A stretch of DNA of 5,213 nucleotides from Thermoplasmata archaeon (GTDB lineage Archaea > Thermoplasmatota > Thermoplasmata > Lutacidiplasmatales > UBA184), in NCBI GenBank assembly GCA_030037695.1, contig JASHQF010000110.1:1-5213 (forward strand), read 5' to 3'. A program made the translations under genes and the position numbers. The notes under the pieces were generated by a model, which was given only the letters and a program-made list of their open reading frames with translations, ran no database searches and had not been told where the DNA came from. Positions within the stretch are counted from its first letter, which is position 1. Each line of letters begins with the position of its first letter. Positions 1 through 5,213 of this stretch are shown here, piece after piece.

Positions 1-1029
1 GTTCGCGGCTTCGAAGAAGGACCCGTTTGCCGAATTCTGAATTGGCCCGACTCCAGCCCCTACCAGAATTGCCCCATACAGCGCCCCCCGACTCTTCGCA
101 TCGAGGATTGTCATATTCGGTGAAGAGGAGATTGTTACCCCTACAGTTTTTGTGGCAGAGTCATACGACAAATCCGTTGCCGGTCCTGAACTGAGCACCG
201 TCGGTATGACCGATGAGCTCGGTGAACTTGCATTAATCGCGGAAACGTAGCTGCTTCCGGAGTTCGCGACGAACACCCACCCGTCGATCGGGTCGTCCGC
301 CAAGGCAACTGGCGCTGTCCCTACGGGGATGCTCGTGTAGACCACGAGCCCCGCTGGAGGGCTAACTATCGTAACATTGTTCGTCGACTTATCGGCCACG
401 AAGAGTAGGTGCGTTGGCGGGTCGTACGCCAGTGCGACGGGGTCCCCTCCCACTTTGTAGGTCGGCCCCGACGGGGCCCCCGTCGTCGCGTTGTAGCCGC
501 CGACCGTGTCGTTGTGAGGCTGGCTCGCGTAGAGCAGACCGTTCGCCGGGTCGTAGAGGAGCGCGGAGGCGTTCGAGATCGCCCGGTCGATCCCCACGAA
601 CGTGTCGCGGCTCACGTTGAACTCCACCGCGGGAGCGAGCGAGGCCGGGGACGATGCGTTCCCGGCGTAGAGATTGAGCTGCGGCAGCCAGAGGATCCCG
701 GTCGACGGCACGAGGGCGGACGTTCCGACCTCCCAATCGTCCACCGTACCGAAGAATCCGCCCGGCAGCGACCCGTTGTACCCGGGGAGGTCAGTTTGGA
801 GGACCGAGAGCTCCCCGGGCGAACCTGCCGCTTGCGTCTCCGCGGCCGGTCCCCCGGTCGTGGGGGCGCTCGGGGTAAGCCCGGACGAGAGGATCCGGAC
901 CGAGCCTGCGCCCCGCGTGACCTCGCCCGCCGAGCCCGGCAGCAGCATCCCGGCGAGGGCGACGATCGCGACGACGATCGCGAGCGCGGGCCCCCGTGCG
1001 GGGCTTCGAAGGACGGCGCGAGCTCGCAT
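1..1029 (-). CDS. Secreted YVTN-type beta-propeller surface protein (3' end outside window)
   Basis: The frame from the ATG at 1029-1027 stays open for 343 codons to the left edge, so the C-terminus is missing. Residues 1-14 are Arg-rich, followed by a hydrophobic stretch at about 15-31 and small residues (LLPGSAG), which fits a Sec signal peptide or N-terminal anchor. Residues about 45-147 match nothing I recognise. From about 148 the chain has propeller-blade repeats of the form L-x-Y/D-D-P-x-x-x-x-L-F-V-A: LLYDPANGLLYAS near 158, LAYDPPTHLLFVAD near 200, LADDPIDGWVFVANS near 243, and a degenerate LSYDSATKTVGV near 287. The spacing is 42-44 residues, as in YVTN propellers. Ten N-x-S/T sequons (for example NGS, NVS, NDT, NAT, NMT) suggest a glycosylated extracellular protein. 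Role is probably cell-surface or S-layer-associated binding; the ligand is unknown. The last 130-140 codons are clearly lower in GC than the first 200. No Shine-Dalgarno precedes the ATG. The fold is fairly sure, the function is not. Confidence 0.8.
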   Translation of the reverse strand, partial: MRARAVLRSPARGPALAIVVAIVALAGMLLPGSAGEVTRGAGSVRILSSGLTPSAPTTGGPAAETQAAGSPGELSVLQTDLPGYNGSLPGGFFGTVDDWEVGTSALVPSTGILWLPQLNLYAGNASSPASLAPAVEFNVSRDTFVGIDRAISNASALLYDPANGLLYASQPHNDTVGGYNATTGAPSGPTYKVGGDPVALAYDPPTHLLFVADKSTNNVTIVSPPAGLVVYTSIPVGTAPVALADDPIDGWVFVANSGSSYVSAINASSPSSSVIPTVLSSGPATDLSYDSATKTVGVTISSSPNMTILDAKSRGALYGAILVGAGVGPIQNSANGSFFEAAN

Positions 1030-1071
1030 CGAGGAACGGAACCGGCGAACGGTAGGAACAGCCGCGGCCCC

Positions 1072-1081
1072 GTTCTTAAGC
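1072..1081 (-). promoter_or_regulatory. Weak TATA-like box upstream of the surface-protein gene
   Basis: On the minus strand this reads GCTTAAGAAC, an AT-rich island inside a GC-rich 83-nt gap between the YdjG-like stop and the surface-protein ATG. Its centre is about 48 nt before the ATG. With the usual archaeal TATA-to-start spacing of about 25 nt, the leader would be roughly 20 nt. The match to an archaeal TATA box is only partial, and no B-recognition element is clear. Confidence 0.3.
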
Positions 1082-1112
1082 GCCGCCTCTCAGCGGAAGG
1101 TGCTCGGGCCCG

Positions 1113-2096
1113 CTAGAACACCGTCTGGATGACCTTCGCCGCGTTCCCGTCGACCAGGATCGCCGCCTTCTTCCCTTTCCGGTCGAGGGTGAAGTACCAG
1201 ATCGGGACGTGCAGGAGCTCCCCCTCGGAGACCTCGACGCGGCTCTGGAGGTCGGAGACCATGCTGTGCTTCTTGTGGACGATCTCGCTCTGCAGCTGCT
1301 CCACGTACGATTTTGCTGCGGCCTGGGCGGAGTCCTCGCCGAGGTCGCCGTTCAGGATCGGGGTGTTCTCGGGGACGTTCTTCTTGTCGAAGAGGGTCCG
1401 GCCGTCCAGGGCGAACTGGTAGTCGCGGGGCTGGTAGGAGCTCATCGCCTTCACCGCGACGATCGGGAACTGGTACTGGCCCGAGACCGTCTCCGAGCGG
1501 GTCGGGTTGACGACGGGCCCCGCCATGATCGGGACGACGGCGAAGCCGCCCCGGCGGCCCCCGAGCGCCCCGCCGATCAACGACGCCGCGGCGATCGTGC
1601 CGACGGTCCCCCCGATCGACGCCGCCGCGGCCTGGTACTTGTACGTCGTCGAGGCGCTCGCAGGCAGGACCCAGAACGGGACGTAGGAGAGCTTCGTCTC
1701 CTCGATCTTCGACTCCTCGAACTCGTGGCGGTGGAAGAACCCCTGGTCGACGTGCTCCCGGACGACCTTGAGGGCCGCGTTCGGGTCGGGGACCTTGAGG
1801 AGCAGCATCGTGTGCTTGTTGATCTGCTTCCAACCGTCCCCGCCGAGGGTGACGGAGCCGCCGCAGTAGTCGCACGTCACGACCATGTCGCCGAACGTCG
1901 GCTTGATCGGGGCGCCGCAGGTGGGGCACTTCAGCTCCTGGACGCCGGCCGCGGCGATCGTCGGGCGCGCCGGGGCGGCCGCGGCGGGGGCCCCCTGCGC
2001 CGGCGCGCCGCCCGCGCCCGGGCCGACGCGGTTGCCGCATTTCGAGCAGAACACCGCGTCGTTCGGCAGCGTGGCGCCGCACTTGGAGCAGAACAT
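1113..2096 (-). CDS. Zinc-ribbon protein with YdjG-like C-terminal domain
   Basis: A 327-residue protein starting at ATG 2096-2094 with a good Shine-Dalgarno (GAGGAG) 10 nt upstream. It opens with a zinc ribbon (C3, C6, C17, C20), then an Ala/Pro linker (about 23-50), then a TFIIB-type ribbon (C57, C60, C75, C78). The rest resembles, from memory, B. subtilis YdjG. A segment like MLLLKVPDPNAALKVVREHV with a following GFF (about 97-121) is followed by KIEETKLSYVPFW (130-142) and near the C-terminus by LLHVPIWYF (294-302) and a Gly-containing end. In YdjG the corresponding parts read roughly YVPFW and LPVWMI. A Gly/Ala hydrophobic segment at about 156-193 (SIGGTVG, LIGGALGG) looks like a glycine zipper inserted between the two motif blocks. 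No ordinary TM helix is evident. YdjG partners the SPFH protein YdjI and PspA in membrane stress; here the SPFH gene ends only 21 nt upstream, which supports a shared complex. The molecular activity of the family is unknown. Assignment to the YdjG-like family is likely; role is inferred. Confidence 0.82.
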   Translation of the reverse strand: MFCSKCGATLPNDAVFCSKCGNRVGPGAGGAPAQGAPAAAAPARPTIAAAGVQELKCPTCGAPIKPTFGDMVVTCDYCGGSVTLGGDGWKQINKHTMLLLKVPDPNAALKVVREHVDQGFFHRHEFEESKIEETKLSYVPFWVLPASASTTYKYQAAAASIGGTVGTIAAASLIGGALGGRRGGFAVVPIMAGPVVNPTRSETVSGQYQFPIVAVKAMSSYQPRDYQFALDGRTLFDKKNVPENTPILNGDLGEDSAQAAAKSYVEQLQSEIVHKKHSMVSDLQSRVEVSEGELLHVPIWYFTLDRKGKKAAILVDGNAAKVIQTVF

Positions 2097-2100
2097 CGAC

Positions 2101-2112
2101 CCCTCGCTCCTC
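2101..2112 (-). promoter_or_regulatory. Ribosome binding site of the YdjG-like gene
   Basis: The minus strand reads GAGGAGCGAGGG in the 21-nt gap after the SPFH stop. GAGGAG ends 10 nt before the ATG at 2096. It supports this start and independent translation within a polycistronic message. Confidence 0.6.
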
Positions 2113-2117
2113 GGCCG

Positions 2118-3290
2118 CTACGCGGGCAACGGCGCGCCGCAATTGGGGCAGAACTTCCCGGCGCCCGCCACCGAGGCGTTGCACTTGGGACACGTCCGCG
2201 GCGGGGGCGGCGCGAGCGACGCCCCGCAATTGGGACAGAACTTGACCCCTGCCGGAGCGACCTGCCCGCATTTCGGGCAGGGCGGGCCCCCGGCCGGAGC
2301 CGGGGCGGCCATCGGATTGCCGCAGGACGGACAGAACCGGGTCCCCGCGGGGACCATCGCGTTGCACTTCGGGCACGGGGTGGCGGGGCCTCCCCCGCCG
2401 CCGGGCCCGCCGTACATCCCCTGCATCTGACCGGAGAAGCCGTAGCCGATCCCGAGACCGGCGCCCAGCCCGACGCCCGCGCTCGTGAGCGCGCCCGCGC
2501 CGCCGGACGGGTTCGAGGCGGCGGCGGTCATCGCCTGGCCGGCCTGGTACTGCATGTAGTTGACCCCCAGGACGCCCATCGTCGAGCGGGTGTCGACGGC
2601 CTTCTGGACCTCGTCCGGTAGGTTCACCGAGATCCCCTGGAGCTGGACGATCTCGACGCCGAGCGGTCCGAAATGCTGCGGCGCGAGGCCGAGCACCCCC
2701 TGCTCGATCGTTGAGAGCTGGCCCGCGAGGTCGGTGACGCGGACCCCCTGGTCCTTCAGCTTGCCGAGCGTGTTGTAGACGAGGACGATCATCTGGTCGC
2801 GGAGGCGGCCCTCCACGTCCTGGGTCGTCGCGGCGCCGAACGTCCCGACGAACTGGTTGATAAAATTGTCCGGGGCGCCGACGCGCCAGCGGTACGTGCC
2901 GAACACGCGCAGCTGGACGAGGCCGAAGTCCGGGTCCCGGAAGACGTACGGCTCCGCGCTCCCGTACTTCGCGTCCAGGACCCGGTGCTGGAGGTAGTAG
3001 ACCTCCGCCTCCTGCTGGACCCCCGAGAGCTCCTTGATCAGGCCCGACACGAGCCTCGTGTTCATGCTGGTGAGGGCGTACCGGTCGGGGCGGTCGAGGT
3101 AGGCGAGGACCTTCCCGTCGCGGTAGAACACCGCGATCTCGTCCTCGCGGACGACGATGTTGTCGCCCCAGTGGATGTTCCGGGGGACGCGCCACATGAC
3201 GTTGGCGCCCTTGTAGGCGTCCTCCCAGTTGACCGTCGTCGCGCCGATCAGGCTCCCGCCCTTCGCCGGGACCGGGTTGTTCGTTACCAT
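2118..3290 (-). CDS. SPFH/band-7 protein with three C-terminal zinc ribbons, YdjI-like
   Basis: A 390-residue protein from the ATG at 3290-3288, which has the strongest Shine-Dalgarno in the window. Residues about 30-245 form an SPFH/band-7-like domain of the YdjI type: NIVVREDEIAVFYRDGKV (about 44-61) near the start, FGLVQLRVFGTYRWRV in the middle, and GPLGVEIVQLQGISVNLPDE before a helical stretch. No N-terminal TM helix is visible, as in cytoplasmic YdjI-type members that reach the membrane through partners. Residues about 260-303 are a Gly-rich linker (GVGLGAGLGIGYGFSG). The tail carries three zinc ribbons, C-x2-C-x10-C-x2-C, at 306-323, 338-355 and 367-384. SPFH proteins oligomerise into membrane-associated scaffolds; B. 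subtilis YdjI is needed with YdjG and YdjH to bring PspA to the membrane. Neighbours are a YdjG-like gene downstream and a helical zinc-ribbon gene 19 nt upstream. Some databases label this family as virion core protein of lumpy skin disease virus, which is misleading. Fold confident, partnership inferred. Confidence 0.9.
   Translation of the reverse strand: MVTNNPVPAKGGSLIGATTVNWEDAYKGANVMWRVPRNIHWGDNIVVREDEIAVFYRDGKVLAYLDRPDRYALTSMNTRLVSGLIKELSGVQQEAEVYYLQHRVLDAKYGSAEPYVFRDPDFGLVQLRVFGTYRWRVGAPDNFINQFVGTFGAATTQDVEGRLRDQMIVLVYNTLGKLKDQGVRVTDLAGQLSTIEQGVLGLAPQHFGPLGVEIVQLQGISVNLPDEVQKAVDTRSTMGVLGVNYMQYQAGQAMTAAASNPSGGAGALTSAGVGLGAGLGIGYGFSGQMQGMYGGPGGGGGPATPCPKCNAMVPAGTRFCPSCGNPMAAPAPAGGPPCPKCGQVAPAGVKFCPNCGASLAPPPPRTCPKCNASVAGAGKFCPNCGAPLPA
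2136..2375 (-). repeat. Three in-frame zinc-ribbon repeats in the SPFH protein tail
   Basis: Three copies of a module of about 19 residues, with start-to-start spacing of 32 and 29 residues. Consensus is CPKCN/G-x-x-V/A-P/A-A-G-x-K/R-FCP-x-CG. Copies 2 and 3 share almost identical DNA around CAATTGGG(G/A)CAGAACTT (plus strand, near 2140 and 2227, 87 nt apart), which points to fairly recent tandem duplication. Each copy has four Cys for one zinc. Confidence 0.88.
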
Positions 3291-3299
3291 CGGTTCGTT

Positions 3300-3309
3300 C
3301 CCCTCTCCT
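3300..3309 (-). promoter_or_regulatory. Strong ribosome binding site of the SPFH gene
   Basis: Minus strand reads AGGAGAGGGG directly after the TGA of the upstream gene, with 9 nt to the ATG at 3290. It fixes the start and indicates high independent translation of the SPFH protein compared with its operon partners. Confidence 0.65.
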
Positions 3310-4032
3310 TCACGAGACGCGGATCCCTTCGATCACCTGGGTGCGGACCTTGAACGCCGTGTCGAGCTGGGCAAGCTGCCCCCGCACGGTCGCGACGAGC
3401 TGGGGGACCGCGCCCGGCGCAGCGCCCGGGCCCCCGACCGCGAGGCCGGGGAGCTGGTCGACCGTCTTCGCCAGTTGGTCGGCCGCCTGGGCGAAGCCGT
3501 AGTCGTACTCGTACAGGCGATCCAGCTGCTGGGGCTTGATCCGGACGGCCGGCGAGAGGCCCGTGTACCCCTGCTCCGCGTGGCGGATCTCGCCCTCGAT
3601 CCGCATCAGATCGGCGATGAGCGGGGCGAGGTCGTTGAGCACGAGCAGCTGGCCCGAGTTCGCGAGGGCCGACCGGGCGTTCTCGACCGTCGTGCGGATG
3701 TTCTTCACCTTGTCCGCCACTTCGCGGCGGAGCATACTGTCCGCGGCCCGGATGTCCTCGCCCTCGCGGTACCCACGGAACCCGGGGACGAGGAGCTGCA
3801 GGCGCTTCAGGAACCCGCGGTCGTCCTCGACGCGGGTCCGAATGTCGAGGGGCGGCGACCCGGACGGGGCGAGGGTGCCCGTGGTGCTCCCTCCCGCGGC
3901 GAACAGCGAGGAGCCGCAGGCGTTGCAGAAGCGGGAGCCGGTCGGCACCGCCGCGCCGCACTTCGGGCAGACGGACGGCGCCCCAGGAGGGGTCGCGGCC
4001 GGGGCCGGGGGCGGAGGCTGGGCGGTCGCCAT
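3310..4032 (-). CDS. Zinc-ribbon protein with uncharacterised helical domain
   Basis: A 240-residue soluble protein. After a Pro/Ala-rich N-terminus comes a zinc ribbon (C22, C25, C36, C39) of the same type as in the two downstream proteins, then a flexible linker (about 41-62). Residues 66-195 look mostly alpha-helical and carry recognisable short motifs: LLVPGFRGYREGED (80-93), RREVADKVKNIRTTVENAR (102-120), GYTGL (155-159) and QLDRLYEYD (169-177). A Gly/Pro linker (195-211) leads to a final amphipathic helix (212-240). I recall the PGxxGYxxxE and LxxLYxxD pattern from unnamed bacterial proteins found with zinc-ribbon and SPFH genes, but know no assigned function. It sits 1 nt after the four-TM gene and 19 nt before the SPFH gene, so co-expression is likely. 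A weak GAGG at 4040-4043 inside the upstream gene may serve as ribosome site. It could be a coiled-coil adaptor playing a PspA-like part, although it does not look like PspA in sequence. Confidence 0.85.
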   Translation of the reverse strand: MATAQPPPPAPAATPPGAPSVCPKCGAAVPTGSRFCNACGSSLFAAGGSTTGTLAPSGSPPLDIRTRVEDDRGFLKRLQLLVPGFRGYREGEDIRAADSMLRREVADKVKNIRTTVENARSALANSGQLLVLNDLAPLIADLMRIEGEIRHAEQGYTGLSPAVRIKPQQLDRLYEYDYGFAQAADQLAKTVDQLPGLAVGGPGAAPGAVPQLVATVRGQLAQLDTAFKVRTQVIEGIRVS

Positions 4033-4033
4033 G

Positions 4034-4594
4034 TCAGGGCCTCGCGGGAGGAGGAACGCCGGCCGGGGGAGCCGACGGCGGGGTGACGGGGACGACGGGG
4101 GCGTCCGGGGAGGCGGCGGTGGCGTAGGCGAACGCCGACGGCGCCGGCTCCTCGTCCCACGCCTTGCGCGCGACCATCCGCTTCTCGGTCCGCTGGAGCG
4201 CGGCGGTCCGCCAGGAGATCAGCGCGACCGCGACGATCAGCACGACCAGCGTGATCAGGAGCCCGATCAACTGCCAGGTGGCGTTGATCGCCCCGTACGT
4301 CGGGCCGATCGCGATCGTGAGGAACAGCACGGCGAAGCCGAGGCCGAAGAACGCCCAGGCGAGCGTCCGCTGGGTGACCGGCTCGCGCGAGAACGCCTCG
4401 CCGAAGTACGACCCGAGCGCGAAGAGGAGGGAGAGGATCCCGATGGCGAGCAATCCCCCGAAATGGTCGTGCAGAGGGAACGCCGCGTAGACGAGGTAGA
4501 ACAGGATCGCGGCCGCGGCGAGCAGGAGGAGACCCAGCACCAGCCCGGCCAGGCGGGGCTGGGCTCGAGGGGCGGCCGGCGCCGGGGTCGACAT
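4034..4594 (-). CDS. Four-TM membrane protein with Pro-rich cytoplasmic tail
   Basis: A 186-residue protein I cannot assign to a named family. Hydrophobic segments lie at about 15-38, 46-64, 78-97 and 106-127. A basic stretch after TM4 (RTAALQRTEKRMVARK, 129-144) and Arg residues before TM1 put both ends inside by the positive-inside rule. The last 40 residues are Ala/Pro-rich and probably disordered. The loop between TM1 and TM2 has HDH, and the loop after TM3 has GPTYGAINATWQ with an N-x-T sequon (NAT, 104-106) on the predicted outer side. The TGA and the next ATG are separated by one base, so it is tightly coupled to the helical zinc-ribbon gene and is the first gene of the putative operon. 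No Shine-Dalgarno is seen before the ATG at 4594, and a TATA-like box lies nearby, so a leaderless or short-leader transcript is likely. It could be the membrane anchor of the SPFH assembly, in place of the TM proteins found in the bacterial Ydj operon. Confidence 0.85.
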   Translation of the reverse strand: MSTPAPAAPRAQPRLAGLVLGLLLLAAAAILFYLVYAAFPLHDHFGGLLAIGILSLLFALGSYFGEAFSREPVTQRTLAWAFFGLGFAVLFLTIAIGPTYGAINATWQLIGLLITLVVLIVAVALISWRTAALQRTEKRMVARKAWDEEPAPSAFAYATAASPDAPVVPVTPPSAPPAGVPPPARP

Positions 4595-4625
4595 CGATGG
4601 ATTCGTGAGAGAACGAGCGTGCTGG

Positions 4626-4640
4626 AGTATTAGAACTTAG
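4626..4640 (-). promoter_or_regulatory. Candidate TATA-type promoter of the four-gene operon
   Basis: The minus strand reads CTAAGTTCTAATACT, the most AT-rich stretch in the 58-nt gap between the zinc-finger gene and the four-TM gene. Its centre is about 38 nt before the ATG at 4594, so a start 25 nt downstream would leave a leader of about 10-15 nt. There is no Shine-Dalgarno before this ATG, which fits a short or absent leader. The match to the archaeal TATA consensus is moderate. Confidence 0.4.
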
Positions 4641-4652
4641 GCACCTGACTCC

Positions 4653-5213
4653 TCAGAGCCGCGGCTCGTCGTCGGTTTTTTCGCGCTTCGTTCGGGCCGG
4701 CGGCGCAGGAGGTTCGGCCGGGCCGGACGGCGCCTCCGCGGGTTTCTCGTCCTCTTCGGATGGGTCCGCGTCTTCGGTCCGCTCGTAGCGTGGCTTCGCT
4801 TCCTTCGGTTCGGGTTCCGGTTTTCCCTTGGCGTGGGACGGCTTCGGGGGGGTCGGCTCCTCCTTGGCCGGGACGGCGCGGCGTGCGACGTGGGGTTCCC
4901 CGCTCGACGCCGCCTTCGACCGGCGGAAAACCCCTTTCAACGCGCCGAGGGGGCCCCCCGCGGCGGGGCCAGAGCTCTCCCGCGCGGGCGTCGGTTCCAC
5001 CACGGCGAGGGGGTGGAGCGATTCGGGGATCGTCGGTCGGCCGCACTTCGGGCAGGTGGGGAAGCCGCTCGCGCAGTGCTGGCAGAGGGGCGCGCCGCAG
5101 GCGTGCCCGAGGGAGGCGATGCCGCCGCAGCCCACGCAGCGCGCGTGCTGGGCGGTCGTGGGCTCGGCGCCCTCGGCCACGGCGTGGTGGTGGCCCCGCG
5201 CGTGCTCGGCGGG
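4653..5213 (-). CDS. RING/B-box-like zinc-finger protein with charged disordered tail (5' end outside window)
   Basis: The frame is open to the right edge. An in-frame GTG at 5180-5178 would give 175 residues, but it has no Shine-Dalgarno and the frame continues upstream with a His-rich stretch (ARGHHHA), so the true start is probably outside. Counting from the GTG, the zinc-binding part is C15-x2-C18, H26-x-C28, C33-x2-C36, C43-x2-C46: eight potential ligands for two zincs, in a compact arrangement similar to B-box or small RING-like treble clefs. Residues 75-175 are low complexity, rich in Pro, Glu, Lys and Ala, with an acidic patch (DADPSEEDE) and a basic end (RTKREK), and should be disordered. 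No TM or enzymatic motif is seen. It precedes the operon by 58 nt with a candidate promoter between, so co-regulation is uncertain. A protein-binding adaptor role is a guess; ubiquitin-type ligase activity should not be assumed. Confidence 0.75.
   Translation of the reverse strand, partial: PAEHARGHHHAVAEGAEPTTAQHARCVGCGGIASLGHACGAPLCQHCASGFPTCPKCGRPTIPESLHPLAVVEPTPARESSGPAAGGPLGALKGVFRRSKAASSGEPHVARRAVPAKEEPTPPKPSHAKGKPEPEPKEAKPRYERTEDADPSEEDEKPAEAPSGPAEPPAPPARTKREKTDDEPRL

Noticed and set aside
1083..1096. Small inverted repeat CCGC-N6-GCGG after the YdjG-like stop, considered as a terminator
   Set aside because: The stem is only four base pairs, no T-run follows on the minus strand, and such matches are common in GC-rich DNA.
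1209..2621. A 470-codon plus-strand open frame, and further long plus-strand frames at 409-1116, 3229-4086 and 3536-4633
   Set aside because: They are antisense to well-supported genes, have low-complexity Arg/Gly/Ala composition, and show no recognisable motif.
1090..3195. A 701-codon minus-strand open frame spanning the SPFH and YdjG-like genes
   Set aside because: It is Arg/Pro/Gly-rich with no domain signal and overlaps two genes that show clear domains, motifs and ribosome sites. Long shadow frames are expected at this GC content.
2118..3290. Viral origin of the SPFH gene, as a virion core protein label would suggest
   Set aside because: That database label reflects an old misleading annotation of YdjI-type SPFH proteins. 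Nothing else viral is in the window.
3310..4032. Direct assignment of the helical zinc-ribbon protein to PspA/ESCRT-III
   Set aside because: It is too short after the ribbon, is interrupted by Gly/Pro linkers, and lacks the long heptad-rich hairpin typical of PspA. Only the genomic position is comparable.
4669..4684. T-rich run on the plus strand (GGTTTTTTCGCG), considered as a terminator
   Set aside because: It lies within the coding end of the zinc-finger gene, where it encodes Lys/Glu/Asp codons on the minus strand. No plus-strand gene ends there.
1..5213. CRISPR arrays, tRNA or rRNA genes, insertion sequences
   Set aside because: I saw no regularly spaced direct repeats other than the coding zinc ribbons, no tRNA-like arms in the short intergenic gaps, and no transposase motifs or terminal repeats.

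Overview
The window is GC-rich, and every gene I can support lies on the minus strand, so it reads from right (5213) to left (1). The closest overall match is an archaeon, probably a high-GC Thermoplasmatota lineage. This is inferred from three things: a secreted YVTN-type beta-propeller protein dense in N-glycosylation sequons, AT-rich TATA-like boxes in both of the longer intergenic gaps, and the abundance of small CxxC zinc-ribbon proteins. No rRNA or marker gene is present, so the taxonomy remains an inference.

Layout in transcription order: (1) the 3' part of a Cys-rich RING/B-box-like zinc-finger protein with a long charged disordered tail (4653-5213, 5' end outside the window); (2) a 58-nt gap with a candidate promoter; (3) a four-TM membrane protein (4034-4594); (4) after 1 nt, a zinc-ribbon protein with a helical domain (3310-4032); (5) after 19 nt, an SPFH/band-7 protein with three C-terminal zinc ribbons, YdjI-like (2118-3290); (6) after 21 nt, a double zinc-ribbon protein with a YdjG-like domain (1113-2096); (7) an 83-nt gap with a second weak promoter candidate; (8) a secreted beta-propeller surface protein that runs off the left edge (1-1029) and that a scan for stop-terminated ORFs would miss.

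Genes 3-6 look like one operon. SPFH (YdjI-like) and TFIIB-type zinc-ribbon (YdjG-like) proteins are also neighbours in the Bacillus subtilis pspA-ydjGHI operon, where they work with the membrane-stress protein PspA. In this window no PspA and no TPM-domain YdjH is visible. Their places are taken by an uncharacterised helical zinc-ribbon protein and a four-TM protein. My working model is a membrane-associated scaffold: SPFH oligomers, a membrane anchor, and partner proteins that share the same zinc-ribbon module. The function is inferred, not shown. The adjacent zinc-finger and surface-protein genes may be unrelated neighbours.
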